A stretch of 64,000 nucleotides of DNA from a virus, in IMG/VR virus record IMGVR_UViG_3300027917_000018, positions 62,001 through 126,000 of that record. One strand, 5' to 3'. The translations under genes were made by a program, and so were the position numbers. Each line of letters starts with the position of its first letter. Position 1 is the first letter of the stretch. Below are positions 8,000 to 16,667 of the stretch, piece by piece. The notes beneath the pieces are model-generated. The model worked only from the letters and a program-made list of their open reading frames with translations. It was not told where the DNA came from and did no database searches.

Positions 8000-8748
8000 T
8001 GGCCTTGAGGATTTACGACGCGGGCGGCACGGACATTCTGGCCAACAAGCCAGCGGAGGTCACCTTTCGGATTCCGAGCGGCACCTATGCGGTGGCCGTC
8101 TATGCCGAAATCGTGGAGGATGACCTGTGTCTGCCCTACCGGCTGCTCAAGGCAACGTTGGATTGGAATGACGGAACCCAGCCCGTCTCCTTCCCCGAGA
8201 CGAACTATTCGACCTCGCCTTTAATCGTAAACACTTCTCGCCGACTTGGGTTTGGCGCGTACGCGATCACGCTCATCGTGGAGAACAACCGCCTGCCGAT
8301 CCGTGATTCTGAAAAGATCACGTTCTATGTGAACGTAGAGCCGGTCCAGGCGACGACCGAGCAGACCAAACTGTTGCTCGGGCCGATCTTGCCGAAGGAC
8401 ACGGGATTGCCCAATCGGCAGACGTGGATGTTCGACGTGGAAAACGACATCGCGCTCCTGGCCAGCTCCGTGAAAATGCTGCTGTTGACGACCAAGGGTG
8501 AGCGGGTGATGCAGCCCACCTACGGCACGAACCTGCGGCGCATATTGTTCGAGCTGAACATCGAGAGCGTGGAGTCGATCGTGCAACAGGAAATTTCGAC
8601 CGCCCTTGCCGCCTGGGAGCCTCGGGTGGTGATTCAAAGCCTTGGAATCACCCGGTACCCCAATGAGCGCAAAGTCGAGGTCCTAGCGTCCTTCCTGGCG
8701 AGAACTGCGGCCCAGCCTTTCGAGGTTCAGTTGAGCTTTGGCTCCTGA
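7999..8748 (+). CDS. Baseplate wedge protein, gp25/GpW family domain with N-terminal Ig-like extension
   Basis: 249 residues. The C-terminal part (about 130-249) matches the gp25/W family: VENDIALLASSVKMLLLTTKGERVM, then YGTNLRRILFE, a helix and a final beta strand. In contractile tails this protein joins the baseplate wedge to the sheath. Residues 1-120 form a separate beta-sandwich region (VTFRIPSGTYAVAVY ... ITFYVNVEPV) of PKD/Ig type, which is not part of the minimal family and nearly doubles its length. It overlaps its neighbours by TGATG on both sides, so all three genes are coupled. Confidence 0.8.
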   Translation: MALRIYDAGGTDILANKPAEVTFRIPSGTYAVAVYAEIVEDDLCLPYRLLKATLDWNDGTQPVSFPETNYSTSPLIVNTSRRLGFGAYAITLIVENNRLPIRDSEKITFYVNVEPVQATTEQTKLLLGPILPKDTGLPNRQTWMFDVENDIALLASSVKMLLLTTKGERVMQPTYGTNLRRILFELNIESVESIVQQEISTALAAWEPRVVIQSLGITRYPNERKVEVLASFLARTAAQPFEVQLSFGS

Positions 8749-9077
8749 TGGGCAAACGCAACGTAGTCACCCGTCGAGACTTCATCCGCAAGTTCATGGA
8801 CTGCGGATTGACGTTCGACCAGGCGTGCCGCTGCTACACCGGCATGGTCTCGGTGTTCGAGGACGCCGTTGTGCGCGCCGAGAAGATCGGCATTGGCCGC
8901 GTAGGTTGCCTCACGCCCACCATTTGCCCTCCACGAGACGTGGTCATGGGATTTCAGCGCGGAAAAGGCGGCAAGGTCGTTCGGACCAAGCGCCTCTACC
9001 ACTTGGATGAAAGAGTCAAATACCGGTTCACCCTGTACCGGGAATTCAAAACGAAACACGGCCTTCAGGGTAGTTAA
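8748..9077 (+). CDS. Possible HU/IHF-like DNA-binding protein
   Basis: 109 residues. The arrangement resembles HU-family proteins: an N-terminal helix pair (RRDFIRKFMDCGLTFDQA, then GMVSVFEDAVVRAEKIGIG) followed by a beta region with a basic GFQRGKGGKVVRTKRL arm. The family bends and compacts DNA, which would suit head filling or replication. The match is by pattern only, and the arm lacks the usual RNP signature. It sits between the baseplate gene and the tail-fibre gene and ends in GGT AGT TAA, which forms the next GTAGTTA motif. Confidence 0.5.
   Translation: MGKRNVVTRRDFIRKFMDCGLTFDQACRCYTGMVSVFEDAVVRAEKIGIGRVGCLTPTICPPRDVVMGFQRGKGGKVVRTKRLYHLDERVKYRFTLYREFKTKHGLQGS
9070..9076 (+). promoter_or_regulatory. 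GTAGTTA start-proximal motif of the tail-fibre gene
   Basis: GTAGTTA followed by AGAC and the ATG at 9081. It also supplies the Ser codon and stop of the upstream gene, so the sequence serves two purposes. Confidence 0.45.
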
Positions 9078-9080
9078 GAC

Positions 9081-10547
9081 ATGAGCGACATCCGCCCACT
9101 TGATTTGCCGACCGCTGCCGGTATGGACTTCGGCTCGGGAGACGTGCGCCATTTCAGCGAAGACGACGCCGTAAACGTGCCGGGGCTCCAAAACCCGACG
9201 CGGATGCTCGCGGAGCGCGATAATCTGATCGCGGTCAAGCTCAACGAGGTCGTCACGGAGGTCAACAACAAGGAGCAGGTTGTCCCGCTGCCCATTCCGC
9301 GCACCGGTATTCCGTCCTCGACCGAAGAGGTTGTCTTCAATTTCAAAATTCCCGACGGCTTTGAGGCCCGCATTCTGAGCGCCGCCATCGGCAGCAGCCC
9401 CGTCACGACCGACCTGACCCTCAAGATTTACTTCAGCACCGGCTACGGCAACACCACTGGAACTGAGCTGGTCTCGACCACTGGCTCTTTCGACAGTGGC
9501 GTGGCCTTTTACAACACGGGCGAGTTCATCGTCGCCGTGGTCAACGATGGCAGCCAAAGCCTCGACGCCGTGGCCAGCGTGATCCTAACGGTCCGTCCGA
9601 TGGGCTCCGAGGCCAGTCTCCTGGTCGGCAGCATCATTCGGGGTGCTCGCGGCTATACGGGCGGTAGGGGCGACAAGGGCGACAAGGGTGATCCGGGCGT
9701 TGGCGGCGCTGGCACGCCTGGCCTTTCCTGGGCCGGAACTTTCTCCTCCGCAACCAGCTACAATCCTCCCCAGGCGGTTTATTACACACGCGAGAACGGA
9801 TCGACCGAAAGCTACATCGCGATTGCGGCCAATCCGTCCCCGGCCAAGCACCCGACCGACTCGGCTTATTGGGACCCGCTGGCGGCGGGTGCGGCGGCAG
9901 TGCTGACGTGGCGCGGGCCTTGGACCTCGGGGCAAAACTACTATCTGAACGACGCGGTTAAGCACAACGGGTCCTCTTACATCTGCATTCAGACGGTCAT
10001 CAACAGTACCGTCAACCCGGCCACGGATACGACAAATTTTGACCTCCTGGCCGAAGCCGGTACCGATGGCACCGACGGCACTTCAGTCTCCTTTGCCAGC
10101 CAGCCTGTTGGTTTCCCGGCGGCGGACGGCGGCAGCCTCGCCTCCACCGCTCCGGCGGAGGGCGACTACGAGCTGATCAATGTTGGCGGTTTGCCCGGAA
10201 CGATCACCGGCAAAGCCACGGAGTACTGCATCCTGGGCGGGCCGGACGACAGCTACCCTGGCCGTTACGTGATCATGAACGGGGCCTTCCTGGCGAAGTT
10301 CGTGGGCACGCTCAGCATCACCATGCCGGTGTCCTACTACACCCAGCAGCAGTACACCCAAAGCAATGTCCAGGTGACCGCTACCGCTCAGGGCGATCAG
10401 CCCGTGCCGTTCCCTTCACCGGCAGGAACGCACGCGGGCGGGGTGCGGATCGATTGGCCGTCCTCGACGCAGGTCGACATCATTGTGACCGAGACCGTGG
10501 GAGAGCAAAAGGTCGTCGTCAATGCGACGGGATTTCAGATAGCCTGA
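9081..10547 (+). CDS. Tail fibre protein with collagen-like repeat and carbohydrate-binding modules
   Basis: 488 residues. An N-terminal attachment region of about 185 residues is followed by a collagen-like G-x-y stretch (GYTGGRGDKGDKGDPG). Two aromatic modules follow at about 215-275 (W-A-G-T-F-S, YWDPL) and 280-330 (W-R-G-P-W-T-S-G-Q-N-Y, Y-I-C-I-Q), of the kind seen in phage fibres and chitin-binding domains. The C-terminal 150 residues are beta-rich. The role is host-surface recognition. Its start carries GTAGTTAAGAC and its end overlaps a convergent gene by 29 bases. Confidence 0.8.
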   Translation: MSDIRPLDLPTAAGMDFGSGDVRHFSEDDAVNVPGLQNPTRMLAERDNLIAVKLNEVVTEVNNKEQVVPLPIPRTGIPSSTEEVVFNFKIPDGFEARILSAAIGSSPVTTDLTLKIYFSTGYGNTTGTELVSTTGSFDSGVAFYNTGEFIVAVVNDGSQSLDAVASVILTVRPMGSEASLLVGSIIRGARGYTGGRGDKGDKGDPGVGGAGTPGLSWAGTFSSATSYNPPQAVYYTRENGSTESYIAIAANPSPAKHPTDSAYWDPLAAGAAAVLTWRGPWTSGQNYYLNDAVKHNGSSYICIQTVINSTVNPATDTTNFDLLAEAGTDGTDGTSVSFASQPVGFPAADGGSLASTAPAEGDYELINVGGLPGTITGKATEYCILGGPDDSYPGRYVIMNGAFLAKFVGTLSITMPVSYYTQQQYTQSNVQVTATAQGDQPVPFPSPAGTHAGGVRIDWPSSTQVDIIVTETVGEQKVVVNATGFQIA

Positions 10548-11976
10548 GCAACTGTTTGACCCAGCGAACGCCCCAGGCACAGTAGCCCAGCAGTCCGCAG
10601 ATGGGCCGGACCACGTTGAAGATCACGGTTCCGGCTAGGTTGTCTTTCGGATGCACCCCATGCAAATAGGCCATGTGGTAGGTCCACGCCTTGATGGCGG
10701 GCAGCCAAAGAAGCAAAAGCCAGTTGTGTCGGTAGAGCTGCCGCGAGAGCGGGAAAGCCCACAGCGCGTAGCCGTCCTTCACTGCGCGGCTCACGTGGCG
10801 CTGGGTGTAAATCAGGTCGGCCAAATAGATATGCTTCGGGATGTAGCCCCGGTGATAGGCCACGGTGCAGAGCCAGCTGGAGGACCGGTCCTTCATGTGG
10901 TTGTAAAACGCAGGGAAGCTAACGCTTGTGCCACCACTGTCTTCGTTGGTGATGGTTAAGCGCAAGTACCACGCGCCGCTGTCGTCACCGCCCGGTGTTC
11001 TTAGACCACATCTGAGAAAGACTTCGCCCGAAGCGTCCACAGCTTGTGCGATATAATCGTCCCCATCTGGAGGGTTATCGTCAATCTGGCACGGATTAAC
11101 GTCATCGCGGTTGGTCCAGTCAATAGGCGTCAGTCCGCAGCCGTTACCAGTTTGAAAACCTCCGCGAGGCACCCGCGTCCAATTGCCGGTGCCGATCTTG
11201 TACTCCCACAGGTAGCAAAGCGGCCTGGTTCCCTTGATTCCCGTGTACGTGAACCTGACATAACTCGGCCACGGATCGCCGCCGTCCACGTGGTAATAAA
11301 CGGTGTTGTTGCTCGTGTTGTAGTAGAAGGTGCCGTGGATTGGCGGCGCAAAGTAAACGCTCGGAGTAAGGCTACTGGTAAGGCGCGGATTCTGAAACGG
11401 ACCTCCCAGCCGGGTATCCGCCGGGATTTCCCAAACGAAGTTGTTGACCTGGATGCGCACGCGGTTGCGGCCCACGGTGTCCCCATTGCTGTCGAGGACA
11501 CTTGAGCTGAGCGCGCTTAAGGCGAAATGGGCGTTCTGCGACGACTTGCGGGTGTGCTCCAGGAGCAGGCTGTTGGTGTTGACCGCAGCCGCGCTTTCAA
11601 GCGTCACAAATTCGGTGATGAGCGTGGTGCCGATCGGCTCGTCCGAAATTGCGTCAGGCTCGACCAGTGCGCCAGTATCCTCGGGTTGGCCCGCTAAAGC
11701 CGTGTCGAGTGCTGGGGCGTAGTAGGGCTGCCCGTTGATGACGAACCGGATGAAGTTAAAAGCGTTTACGTCCGTGTTCGACCACGTGTCGCCGTTGGAG
11801 TCCTGGTAAATGCGCAGGTCATTGCCGTAGCCATCCACATAGCCCTTGACCAAAGCAACGCCGTGGCCTTTATCGAGCGGGCCATTGATGTGGTAGGCCA
11901 AGTTCTCGGCCAGGAGCGCCAGCGCCTCGTTGAATTCGCCCAGCTCACTTTGGGTTGCCAGTTGCTCGCTGCCCAT
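10519..11976 (-). CDS. Virion-like protein with hydrophobic C-terminal domain
   Basis: 485 residues. Residues 1-360 are beta-rich, Gly/Thr/Tyr-rich and resemble a head-fibre or appendage protein (for example Y-F-N-T-S-N-N type segments and a Cys pair near 285-310). The last 110 residues are different: aromatic, hydrophobic and His-rich (YHRGYIPKHIYLADLIY, then HNWLLLLWLPAIKAW, then VVRPICGLLGYCAWG), possibly membrane-associated. This two-part build suggests a fusion. No homologue recognised. The start overlaps the end of the next upstream gene by one base. Confidence 0.7.
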   Translation of the reverse strand: MGSEQLATQSELGEFNEALALLAENLAYHINGPLDKGHGVALVKGYVDGYGNDLRIYQDSNGDTWSNTDVNAFNFIRFVINGQPYYAPALDTALAGQPEDTGALVEPDAISDEPIGTTLITEFVTLESAAAVNTNSLLLEHTRKSSQNAHFALSALSSSVLDSNGDTVGRNRVRIQVNNFVWEIPADTRLGGPFQNPRLTSSLTPSVYFAPPIHGTFYYNTSNNTVYYHVDGGDPWPSYVRFTYTGIKGTRPLCYLWEYKIGTGNWTRVPRGGFQTGNGCGLTPIDWTNRDDVNPCQIDDNPPDGDDYIAQAVDASGEVFLRCGLRTPGGDDSGAWYLRLTITNEDSGGTSVSFPAFYNHMKDRSSSWLCTVAYHRGYIPKHIYLADLIYTQRHVSRAVKDGYALWAFPLSRQLYRHNWLLLLWLPAIKAWTYHMAYLHGVHPKDNLAGTVIFNVVRPICGLLGYCAWGVRWVKQLLRLSEIPSH

Positions 11977-12500
11977 TATTCCTCCACCGTGACGTACGCC
12001 TCGGCGCTGGTAACCGAGCCGTACTGGTTGGTGATCACGCAGTAATAGGTTGCCTGGTCAGCTTTGACGACGCCCGTGTTCAAATAGAAGTTCGCGGTTG
12101 CCCCGCTGACGGCCTCATCGTCCTTGTACCACTGGTAGGTCATCGGAACCTCGCTGATCGCCACCGTGATGAGCGTCAGCTGATCGCCAACGCCGACCGT
12201 AATGTCAGTAGGCTGAACAACGATCTGTGGCGCGCTGCCAGGTGTAAACGCGGCTCCGTAGGCGATAATGGGCGTGATCACGGCCCGGTCGCCCGAAGTG
12301 TCGGTCAACAGCATGCGCAAGCTGTAGACAGCGCAGGTATGCCCGGCATCGTCCGCGAACTCTTGGTTGTAAACGCGAACGGCATTATGCCGACCCCAGT
12401 CACCGCCGGTATGCGCGGCTACACCGTTGCCAAAGCTGGCCAAAACCAGCTCCGCTGCCGCCTGGGCGGCCTGGGTAACCAGTGCGGTGTTGTCACTCAT
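11976..12500 (-). CDS. Ig-like domain protein
   Basis: 174 residues. Residues 85-174 form a bacterial/phage Ig domain of the I-set type: PQIVVQPTDITVGVGDQ, then YQWYKDDEAV, then DQATYYCVITNQYG with the conserved Trp and Tyr-x-Cys. The N-terminal half is helical (VTQAAQAAAELVLASFG) and may anchor it to the capsid or tail. Such domains decorate virions and bind carbohydrate weakly. The start lies seven bases after GTTCTT, a variant of the GTTCTA motif. Confidence 0.75.
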   Translation of the reverse strand: MSDNTALVTQAAQAAAELVLASFGNGVAAHTGGDWGRHNAVRVYNQEFADDAGHTCAVYSLRMLLTDTSGDRAVITPIIAYGAAFTPGSAPQIVVQPTDITVGVGDQLTLITVAISEVPMTYQWYKDDEAVSGATANFYLNTGVVKADQATYYCVITNQYGSVTSAEAYVTVEE

Positions 12501-12514
12501 TCCTTAGAAGAACG

Positions 12515-12946
12515 CTATTCGGCTGGCGGGGCAGGAAGCCCCTCCGGGCCACCGCGCAGAAGTTCACGCGGCGAGGGCACTTCCTCGGGGCCAATACCAC
12601 CGCCTGGGCCTTCCTCGGGGCCTTCTTCCGGCGGCGCTCCGGGGCCTACCGGCTCCTCGCCGGGCTTGGGAAGCAGGTCATCGGCACTGGGCTTGACGGG
12701 CCGTCCCTCCCCGGCTTCCTTGTCCGCCATGCCGCTTTCCTCGGCATCCTCGGCGGCTTTGATGTCCTCCTCGCTCTCGCCAGGGCCGGGAATGTTGTCC
12801 AAGTACCAGGTAAGCTCGGCGTACAGCTCATCGGCCAACGGATCGGCGTGATCAGCGGCCAGGGCGTTGCGCATGGCTTCGAGCTGCCCGAAGGACATCT
12901 CGACCTGGTAGTCGTTGTAGGTGCCTTTGATCTTCTTAATTTTCAC
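12515..12946 (-). CDS. Unknown acidic, proline-rich protein
   Basis: 143 residues from a GTG start with GAGG six bases upstream. Residues 1-55 are a compact mixed segment (MKIKKIKGTYNDYQVEMSF) with a helix; the rest is low-complexity Glu/Pro/Gly, ending in a PSPRELLRGGPEG stretch that resembles the PRELL sequences in the Nudix protein at 59121. Function unknown; the long disordered acidic tail suggests an interaction protein. Confidence 0.6.
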   Translation of the reverse strand: MKIKKIKGTYNDYQVEMSFGQLEAMRNALAADHADPLADELYAELTWYLDNIPGPGESEEDIKAAEDAEESGMADKEAGEGRPVKPSADDLLPKPGEEPVGPGAPPEEGPEEGPGGGIGPEEVPSPRELLRGGPEGLPAPPAE

Positions 12947-12990
12947 AATGACCTCGTAAAAGCTTTCCCTAAATACTGTTCTTCCAAGGC

Positions 12991-14247
12991 ATGAACATCG
13001 TCACGTTCGCAGAACCTGTCACCGTTGCCTTCAAAAAGTCCGCTGGCGGGTCCACGGCGGTTTTTGAGCCCATGCGCCCGTACATCATCACCGGAGCGCA
13101 GCTAGACCGCATTACCCAGGACGAAAACGTCAGGAACCGGCTTTACAAGTGCTCCCGGCTGGAGCCCCGCCTCGGGCCGTTTCACCCCGGCATGCGCAAT
13201 CCCAATGGCTCCAACCGGCTGCTTTTCTACAACGGCAGCGGCGGCTACGGGGATGCCATGATGAGCTGGCCGCTAACCAAGTGGCTGGCCGAGCAGGGCT
13301 TTGAGGTCCACGTCCTCAGCGATCCGGGCAATCAGGTTTGCTGGTACGGCTTTCCCTGGATCAAAACCATCCAGATGACGCCCATCGCCTACGACGCCTG
13401 GAGGCTGTTTGACTTTCACTTCGTCATGGAGCACGTGAGCAACCTGGACGAGCACCAGGACCAGCTCCATCCGGTCGACGCGATGTTCACGAAGATGGGC
13501 GTTGACCACCGTTCAATCGACGCCAGTCATAAGGTCGTCCACCCAATTTTCACCTGGGCCGAGCAGCAGGGAGCCAGCCAGGACATGCCGAATCGGACCA
13601 AGCTGGGGTTCTACCAGCTATCAAGCGCCAATCCAGTCCGGGCCAGCCTGCCCAACGATTCAGCCTTTCTGTTGTCCCGGATCGCGGAAGCTTTCCCGGA
13701 CATCCACTGGCTGGCTCTTCACGATGAATTCGTGCCCAAGACTTACGTGGAGGCGCTCAAGTGCCGTACCTGCGGCGGTACTGGCACCCTGGGCGTGCCG
13801 GAGCAGGGCACCGTGGCCACGGAAGGCACGGCTGCTCCAGTGGTCCCCGCGCAGCCGTGCCCGGACTGCAAGGGCTGGAAATGGCTGGCCCCTAACGTCG
13901 AACCCTACGTTTCCGGCAGCCTGCGGGCGCTGTGGGCACTGATCTGGCGGCGGGCGACGGTCTGTGTCGGCCCGGACAGCATGATCGTCCACGTGGCCGG
14001 TTCTATGGGCATTCCGTGCGTTGGGTTGTGGGGACCTGTCGCGCCGCCCAACCGGGTTGGCTACTACAAAAATCACATGCCGGTTTGGCACCGAGAAGCC
14101 TGCCCGCACACGCCCTGCTACGCTTATCTGGCCAATTTCCCCAAATACTGCCCGCCTCGGGGCGCGGGAGCACGCACCGTCTGCGAGGTCATGGCCGCCG
14201 TAACCCCGGCAGAAGTCATTGACGCTATCGCCAAGATCAAGCGATAA
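12991..14247 (+). CDS. GT9-like glycosyltransferase with inserted zinc-knuckle
   Basis: 418 residues. The core resembles the ADP-heptose:LPS heptosyltransferase (GT9) fold: an N-terminal GGYGDAMMSWPLTKWLAEQG nucleotide-fold entry near residue 83 and the C-terminal donor-binding segment CVGPDSMIVHVAGSMG near 326, followed by G-L-W-G-P. Between them, at about 258-296, is an unusual insertion with CRTCGGTG and CPDCKGW, the CxxCxGxG pattern of DnaJ-type zinc fingers. It would transfer a sugar to phage DNA, virion protein or a host glycan; which one cannot be told. A GTTCTT motif precedes the start by seven bases. Confidence 0.8.
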   Translation: MNIVTFAEPVTVAFKKSAGGSTAVFEPMRPYIITGAQLDRITQDENVRNRLYKCSRLEPRLGPFHPGMRNPNGSNRLLFYNGSGGYGDAMMSWPLTKWLAEQGFEVHVLSDPGNQVCWYGFPWIKTIQMTPIAYDAWRLFDFHFVMEHVSNLDEHQDQLHPVDAMFTKMGVDHRSIDASHKVVHPIFTWAEQQGASQDMPNRTKLGFYQLSSANPVRASLPNDSAFLLSRIAEAFPDIHWLALHDEFVPKTYVEALKCRTCGGTGTLGVPEQGTVATEGTAAPVVPAQPCPDCKGWKWLAPNVEPYVSGSLRALWALIWRRATVCVGPDSMIVHVAGSMGIPCVGLWGPVAPPNRVGYYKNHMPVWHREACPHTPCYAYLANFPKYCPPRGAGARTVCEVMAAVTPAEVIDAIAKIKR

Positions 14248-14261
14248 TTCGTTTACGAATT
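14246..14261. promoter_or_regulatory. Palindrome centred on GTTTAC between glycosyltransferase and helicase genes
   Basis: The sequence reads AATTCGT-TT-ACGAATT, a perfect 7-bp inverted repeat with the recurring GTTTAC at its centre, ending four bases before the helicase ATG. The position is that of an operator or translational control hairpin. Confidence 0.5.
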
Positions 14262-14264
14262 TGC

Positions 14265-16058
14265 ATGATCAAGCTGATTGAGCGCTCACGCTACATCCAT
14301 CTTGAAGGTGATCAGGAACAGCTGAAGTGGCTGCGTTCCAAGTTGCGCTATCGGCCCAAGAACTATTGGCGCAGTGATGCCTACCGGTGCTACCGGCAGA
14401 CCGACGGCAAGAAAGGCTGGGACGGGTACCGCTACCCATTGAGGTACTACGCCAACCAAGGCTGGGCTGTACTGCGGGGTCGGAAGGATGACATCCTGGA
14501 GCTGTGCGCCGAGGAAGGCATCCGCGTGGACCGCGACGGCCTATTCAAAAGCCCGTTTGCGGAATGGACCCTGGACGACATCCCGGATGACCTGATCCAG
14601 GCCGACTTCGCGCTGGACGACCACCAAAAGGAGGCGGTGCTTCAGTGGCTCCAGAACTGTTTCGGCATCGCCAATATGGCCGTAAACGCCGGGAAGACCG
14701 CGACATTCGCGGCGGCGGCTTCGCTGATCAAGCGCAACTACGGGAAGGCCAGGTTCCTTTACTTCACCTTCTCGGAGCGGCTCGTGCGCCAGGTCTACGC
14801 CGCCATGCGCGAGTTCCTGCCCGGCTGGGAGATTACCCAGTACGGCGGCGGCAAGAAGGACAAGACCGGCCAGGACATGGTGGTGGCGACCCAGGCCATG
14901 CTTAACAAGCACTTCCCGGAGCTTCAGCAGGAAGGCTGGTTTGATTCGTTTACGGGGCTTCTCCTGGACGAAAGCCACCACACCCAGTCGGAGACCGCGC
15001 AGAAGATCATTTTGGCCTCCAAGGCTCTGTTTAGGCTCGGGGCGTCCGACTCCACCAAGGAGGCCGACCCGGACAAATGGAACGCCATACGCGGGCTTTG
15101 CGGCCCGGTAAGGTGCGGTGTGAGCAGCTCCTGGCTGATCGACGAAGGCCGGAGCGCGGCCCCGGTCGTCTACATCGTCGACGTGCCGGAATGGAACAAC
15201 CTGTACGAGGGCGCACCCCATACGGCGGAGCCCAATAGCCCGGCCCGCTGGTTCCGGCATGGCCAGTGGGTGGACGGCGTTTATCGTGGTCCGGTCCTGA
15301 AGCGAGACGACGAAGGCAAGACGGTTTGGCGTAAGCGCCGGATTTGGGACGACGAAGAGGAAACCTGGAAGACGGAAACGGTGGCTGAAACCGAGCCCAG
15401 CCTTCACCGGGTTGAATTCGACGGCAGGATTTGGAGGGCGGACGCCCGCTACGTTCTGCTGGATCGTCGCTACGACGAGGCCATCATCCGCTTCGACCGG
15501 AGGAATCAGATGATCGCGGACTGGGTCCGCTTTTACAGCGGCAAGGGCTGGCCGACCCTGGTGGTCGCCACGCGCACCCCGCACGTTCTGCTGCTGGAGG
15601 AGATGCTCAGGGAGGTTGTGGGCAGCAAGGTGACACTGCTCTTCGGGGAGGACACGAGCGCTCACCGGGACAAGGTCTTCGACTGGTTCAAGCGGACGCC
15701 CGGATCAGTCCTGGTGACGCCGCTGGTCAAGGAGGGCGTGTCGATCAACGAAATCAAAGCCGGGGTCATCGCCGATCCGATCGCGGACATCGAGGTAGCC
15801 CGGCAGATCATCGGGCGATTCATGCGGCGCAAAAAGGACGAAAACGTCTGCCACATCACCTGGTTCCTGGATCGGCAGCACCCGAGGTTTCGGCGCAACG
15901 CCACCGAGATTATCGGGTCCCTGGAAAAACTGAAGGGGTTTACCTTCTACTACCCTTGCGCTGGCCCCGAGACGATCGGCCAGGCTTTGATCCATCGAGG
16001 CGGTTCCCCAGGCCAAAGTGCCACGCCTGGTCGGACGCGAATTCTAAAGCGTTCGTAA
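14265..16058 (+). CDS. SF2 DNA helicase (UvsW-like)
   Basis: 597 residues. An N-terminal region of about 110 residues precedes the helicase core. Motif I is AVNAGKTAT near 139, motif II is DESHH near 235, the second RecA domain carries TLVVATRT and SVLVTPLVKEGVSIN, and motif VI is QIIGRFMRRKK near 514. T4 UvsW unwinds and migrates branched DNA during recombination-dependent replication, and the same role is likely here, together with the SbcD-like protein. About 120 residues of insertion lie between the two RecA domains. The 3' end overlaps the convergent gene at 15940 by 119 bases, so the last residues are less certain. Confidence 0.85.
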   Translation: MIKLIERSRYIHLEGDQEQLKWLRSKLRYRPKNYWRSDAYRCYRQTDGKKGWDGYRYPLRYYANQGWAVLRGRKDDILELCAEEGIRVDRDGLFKSPFAEWTLDDIPDDLIQADFALDDHQKEAVLQWLQNCFGIANMAVNAGKTATFAAAASLIKRNYGKARFLYFTFSERLVRQVYAAMREFLPGWEITQYGGGKKDKTGQDMVVATQAMLNKHFPELQQEGWFDSFTGLLLDESHHTQSETAQKIILASKALFRLGASDSTKEADPDKWNAIRGLCGPVRCGVSSSWLIDEGRSAAPVVYIVDVPEWNNLYEGAPHTAEPNSPARWFRHGQWVDGVYRGPVLKRDDEGKTVWRKRRIWDDEEETWKTETVAETEPSLHRVEFDGRIWRADARYVLLDRRYDEAIIRFDRRNQMIADWVRFYSGKGWPTLVVATRTPHVLLLEEMLREVVGSKVTLLFGEDTSAHRDKVFDWFKRTPGSVLVTPLVKEGVSINEIKAGVIADPIADIEVARQIIGRFMRRKKDENVCHITWFLDRQHPRFRRNATEIIGSLEKLKGFTFYYPCAGPETIGQALIHRGGSPGQSATPGRTRILKRS

Positions 16059-16356
16059 GCTTGGCGACGCGTTCGCCGCGCTCGCGGGTGGCGGGCTTCT
16101 TCATTTCCGCGTCCAGCGCCTTGATGACGGTGCGGCTCATTCCCACCAGATGCTTGAGCCAGCGCCGGACATTTTGGGCGTCCGAGCTGAGGGGCCGCAG
16201 CAGTGCGTAATGGTGCGTGACGCCTGGGAAGCTGTAGATGTCGCCCTGGTCCTGGTTTAGCCGCCACTCAAGCGCTTTGGCCAGCTCGCGATACCGGGCC
16301 TTGGTAACCGGGCCTTCAACAACCAGCCGAATGTGAAACTCGTGCTCCTCTTTCAT
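15940..16356 (-). CDS. Unknown protein, 138 residues
   Basis: Strand-helix start (EFHIRLVVEGPVTKARYREL) and a basic, disordered tail (KPGRSSRGQRKGSRR). No family recognised. It is the last gene of the minus-strand operon and runs 119 bases into the 3' end of the helicase gene; both frames look coding. Confidence 0.6.
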   Translation of the reverse strand: MKEEHEFHIRLVVEGPVTKARYRELAKALEWRLNQDQGDIYSFPGVTHHYALLRPLSSDAQNVRRWLKHLVGMSRTVIKALDAEMKKPATRERGERVAKLTNALEFASDQAWHFGLGNRLDGSKPGRSSRGQRKGSRR

Positions 16357-16667
16357 CGGTCGAAAAAGTGGGTGGGGTCGCTGTCCTCGTAGAAGGGTTT
16401 GGGCGGCAGCTTGGGTTTCGGCCTGGGTTCCTCTGGCCCTAAAACCTCCACATCAACAGGCGTGTCTTCCAGAAAGTCGGTTACAGGCGTCTCCTTGGGC
16501 GCGAACGTAAGCGGCATTTGGTTGTTGAGCATGAGCGGCTGGTTTAGAGCCGGGCACATTGCCCAAAAGACCCAGTGGCTCTCCGGGTCGTGATTGGTCA
16601 GCGGCGCAAACTCAAGGTCCTCGTGCGTGCCGCCGCACCGCTCGCACTGTATCACGGTCACTTTCAT
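16353..16667 (-). CDS. Unknown protein, 104 residues, with one CxxC
   Basis: N-terminal VIQCERCGGTHEDL gives one zinc-knuckle half; a second Cys follows near residue 38, and the C-terminal half is Pro/Glu-rich (EEPRPKPKLPPKPF). ATGA overlap links it to its neighbours. Possibly a small zinc-binding adaptor; no family recognised. Confidence 0.6.
   Translation of the reverse strand: MKVTVIQCERCGGTHEDLEFAPLTNHDPESHWVFWAMCPALNQPLMLNNQMPLTFAPKETPVTDFLEDTPVDVEVLGPEEPRPKPKLPPKPFYEDSDPTHFFDR

Noticed and set aside
14541-15665. 374-codon minus-strand frame opposite the helicase
   Set aside because: The helicase motifs on the plus strand are complete and in order; the opposite frame has no motif or start signal.
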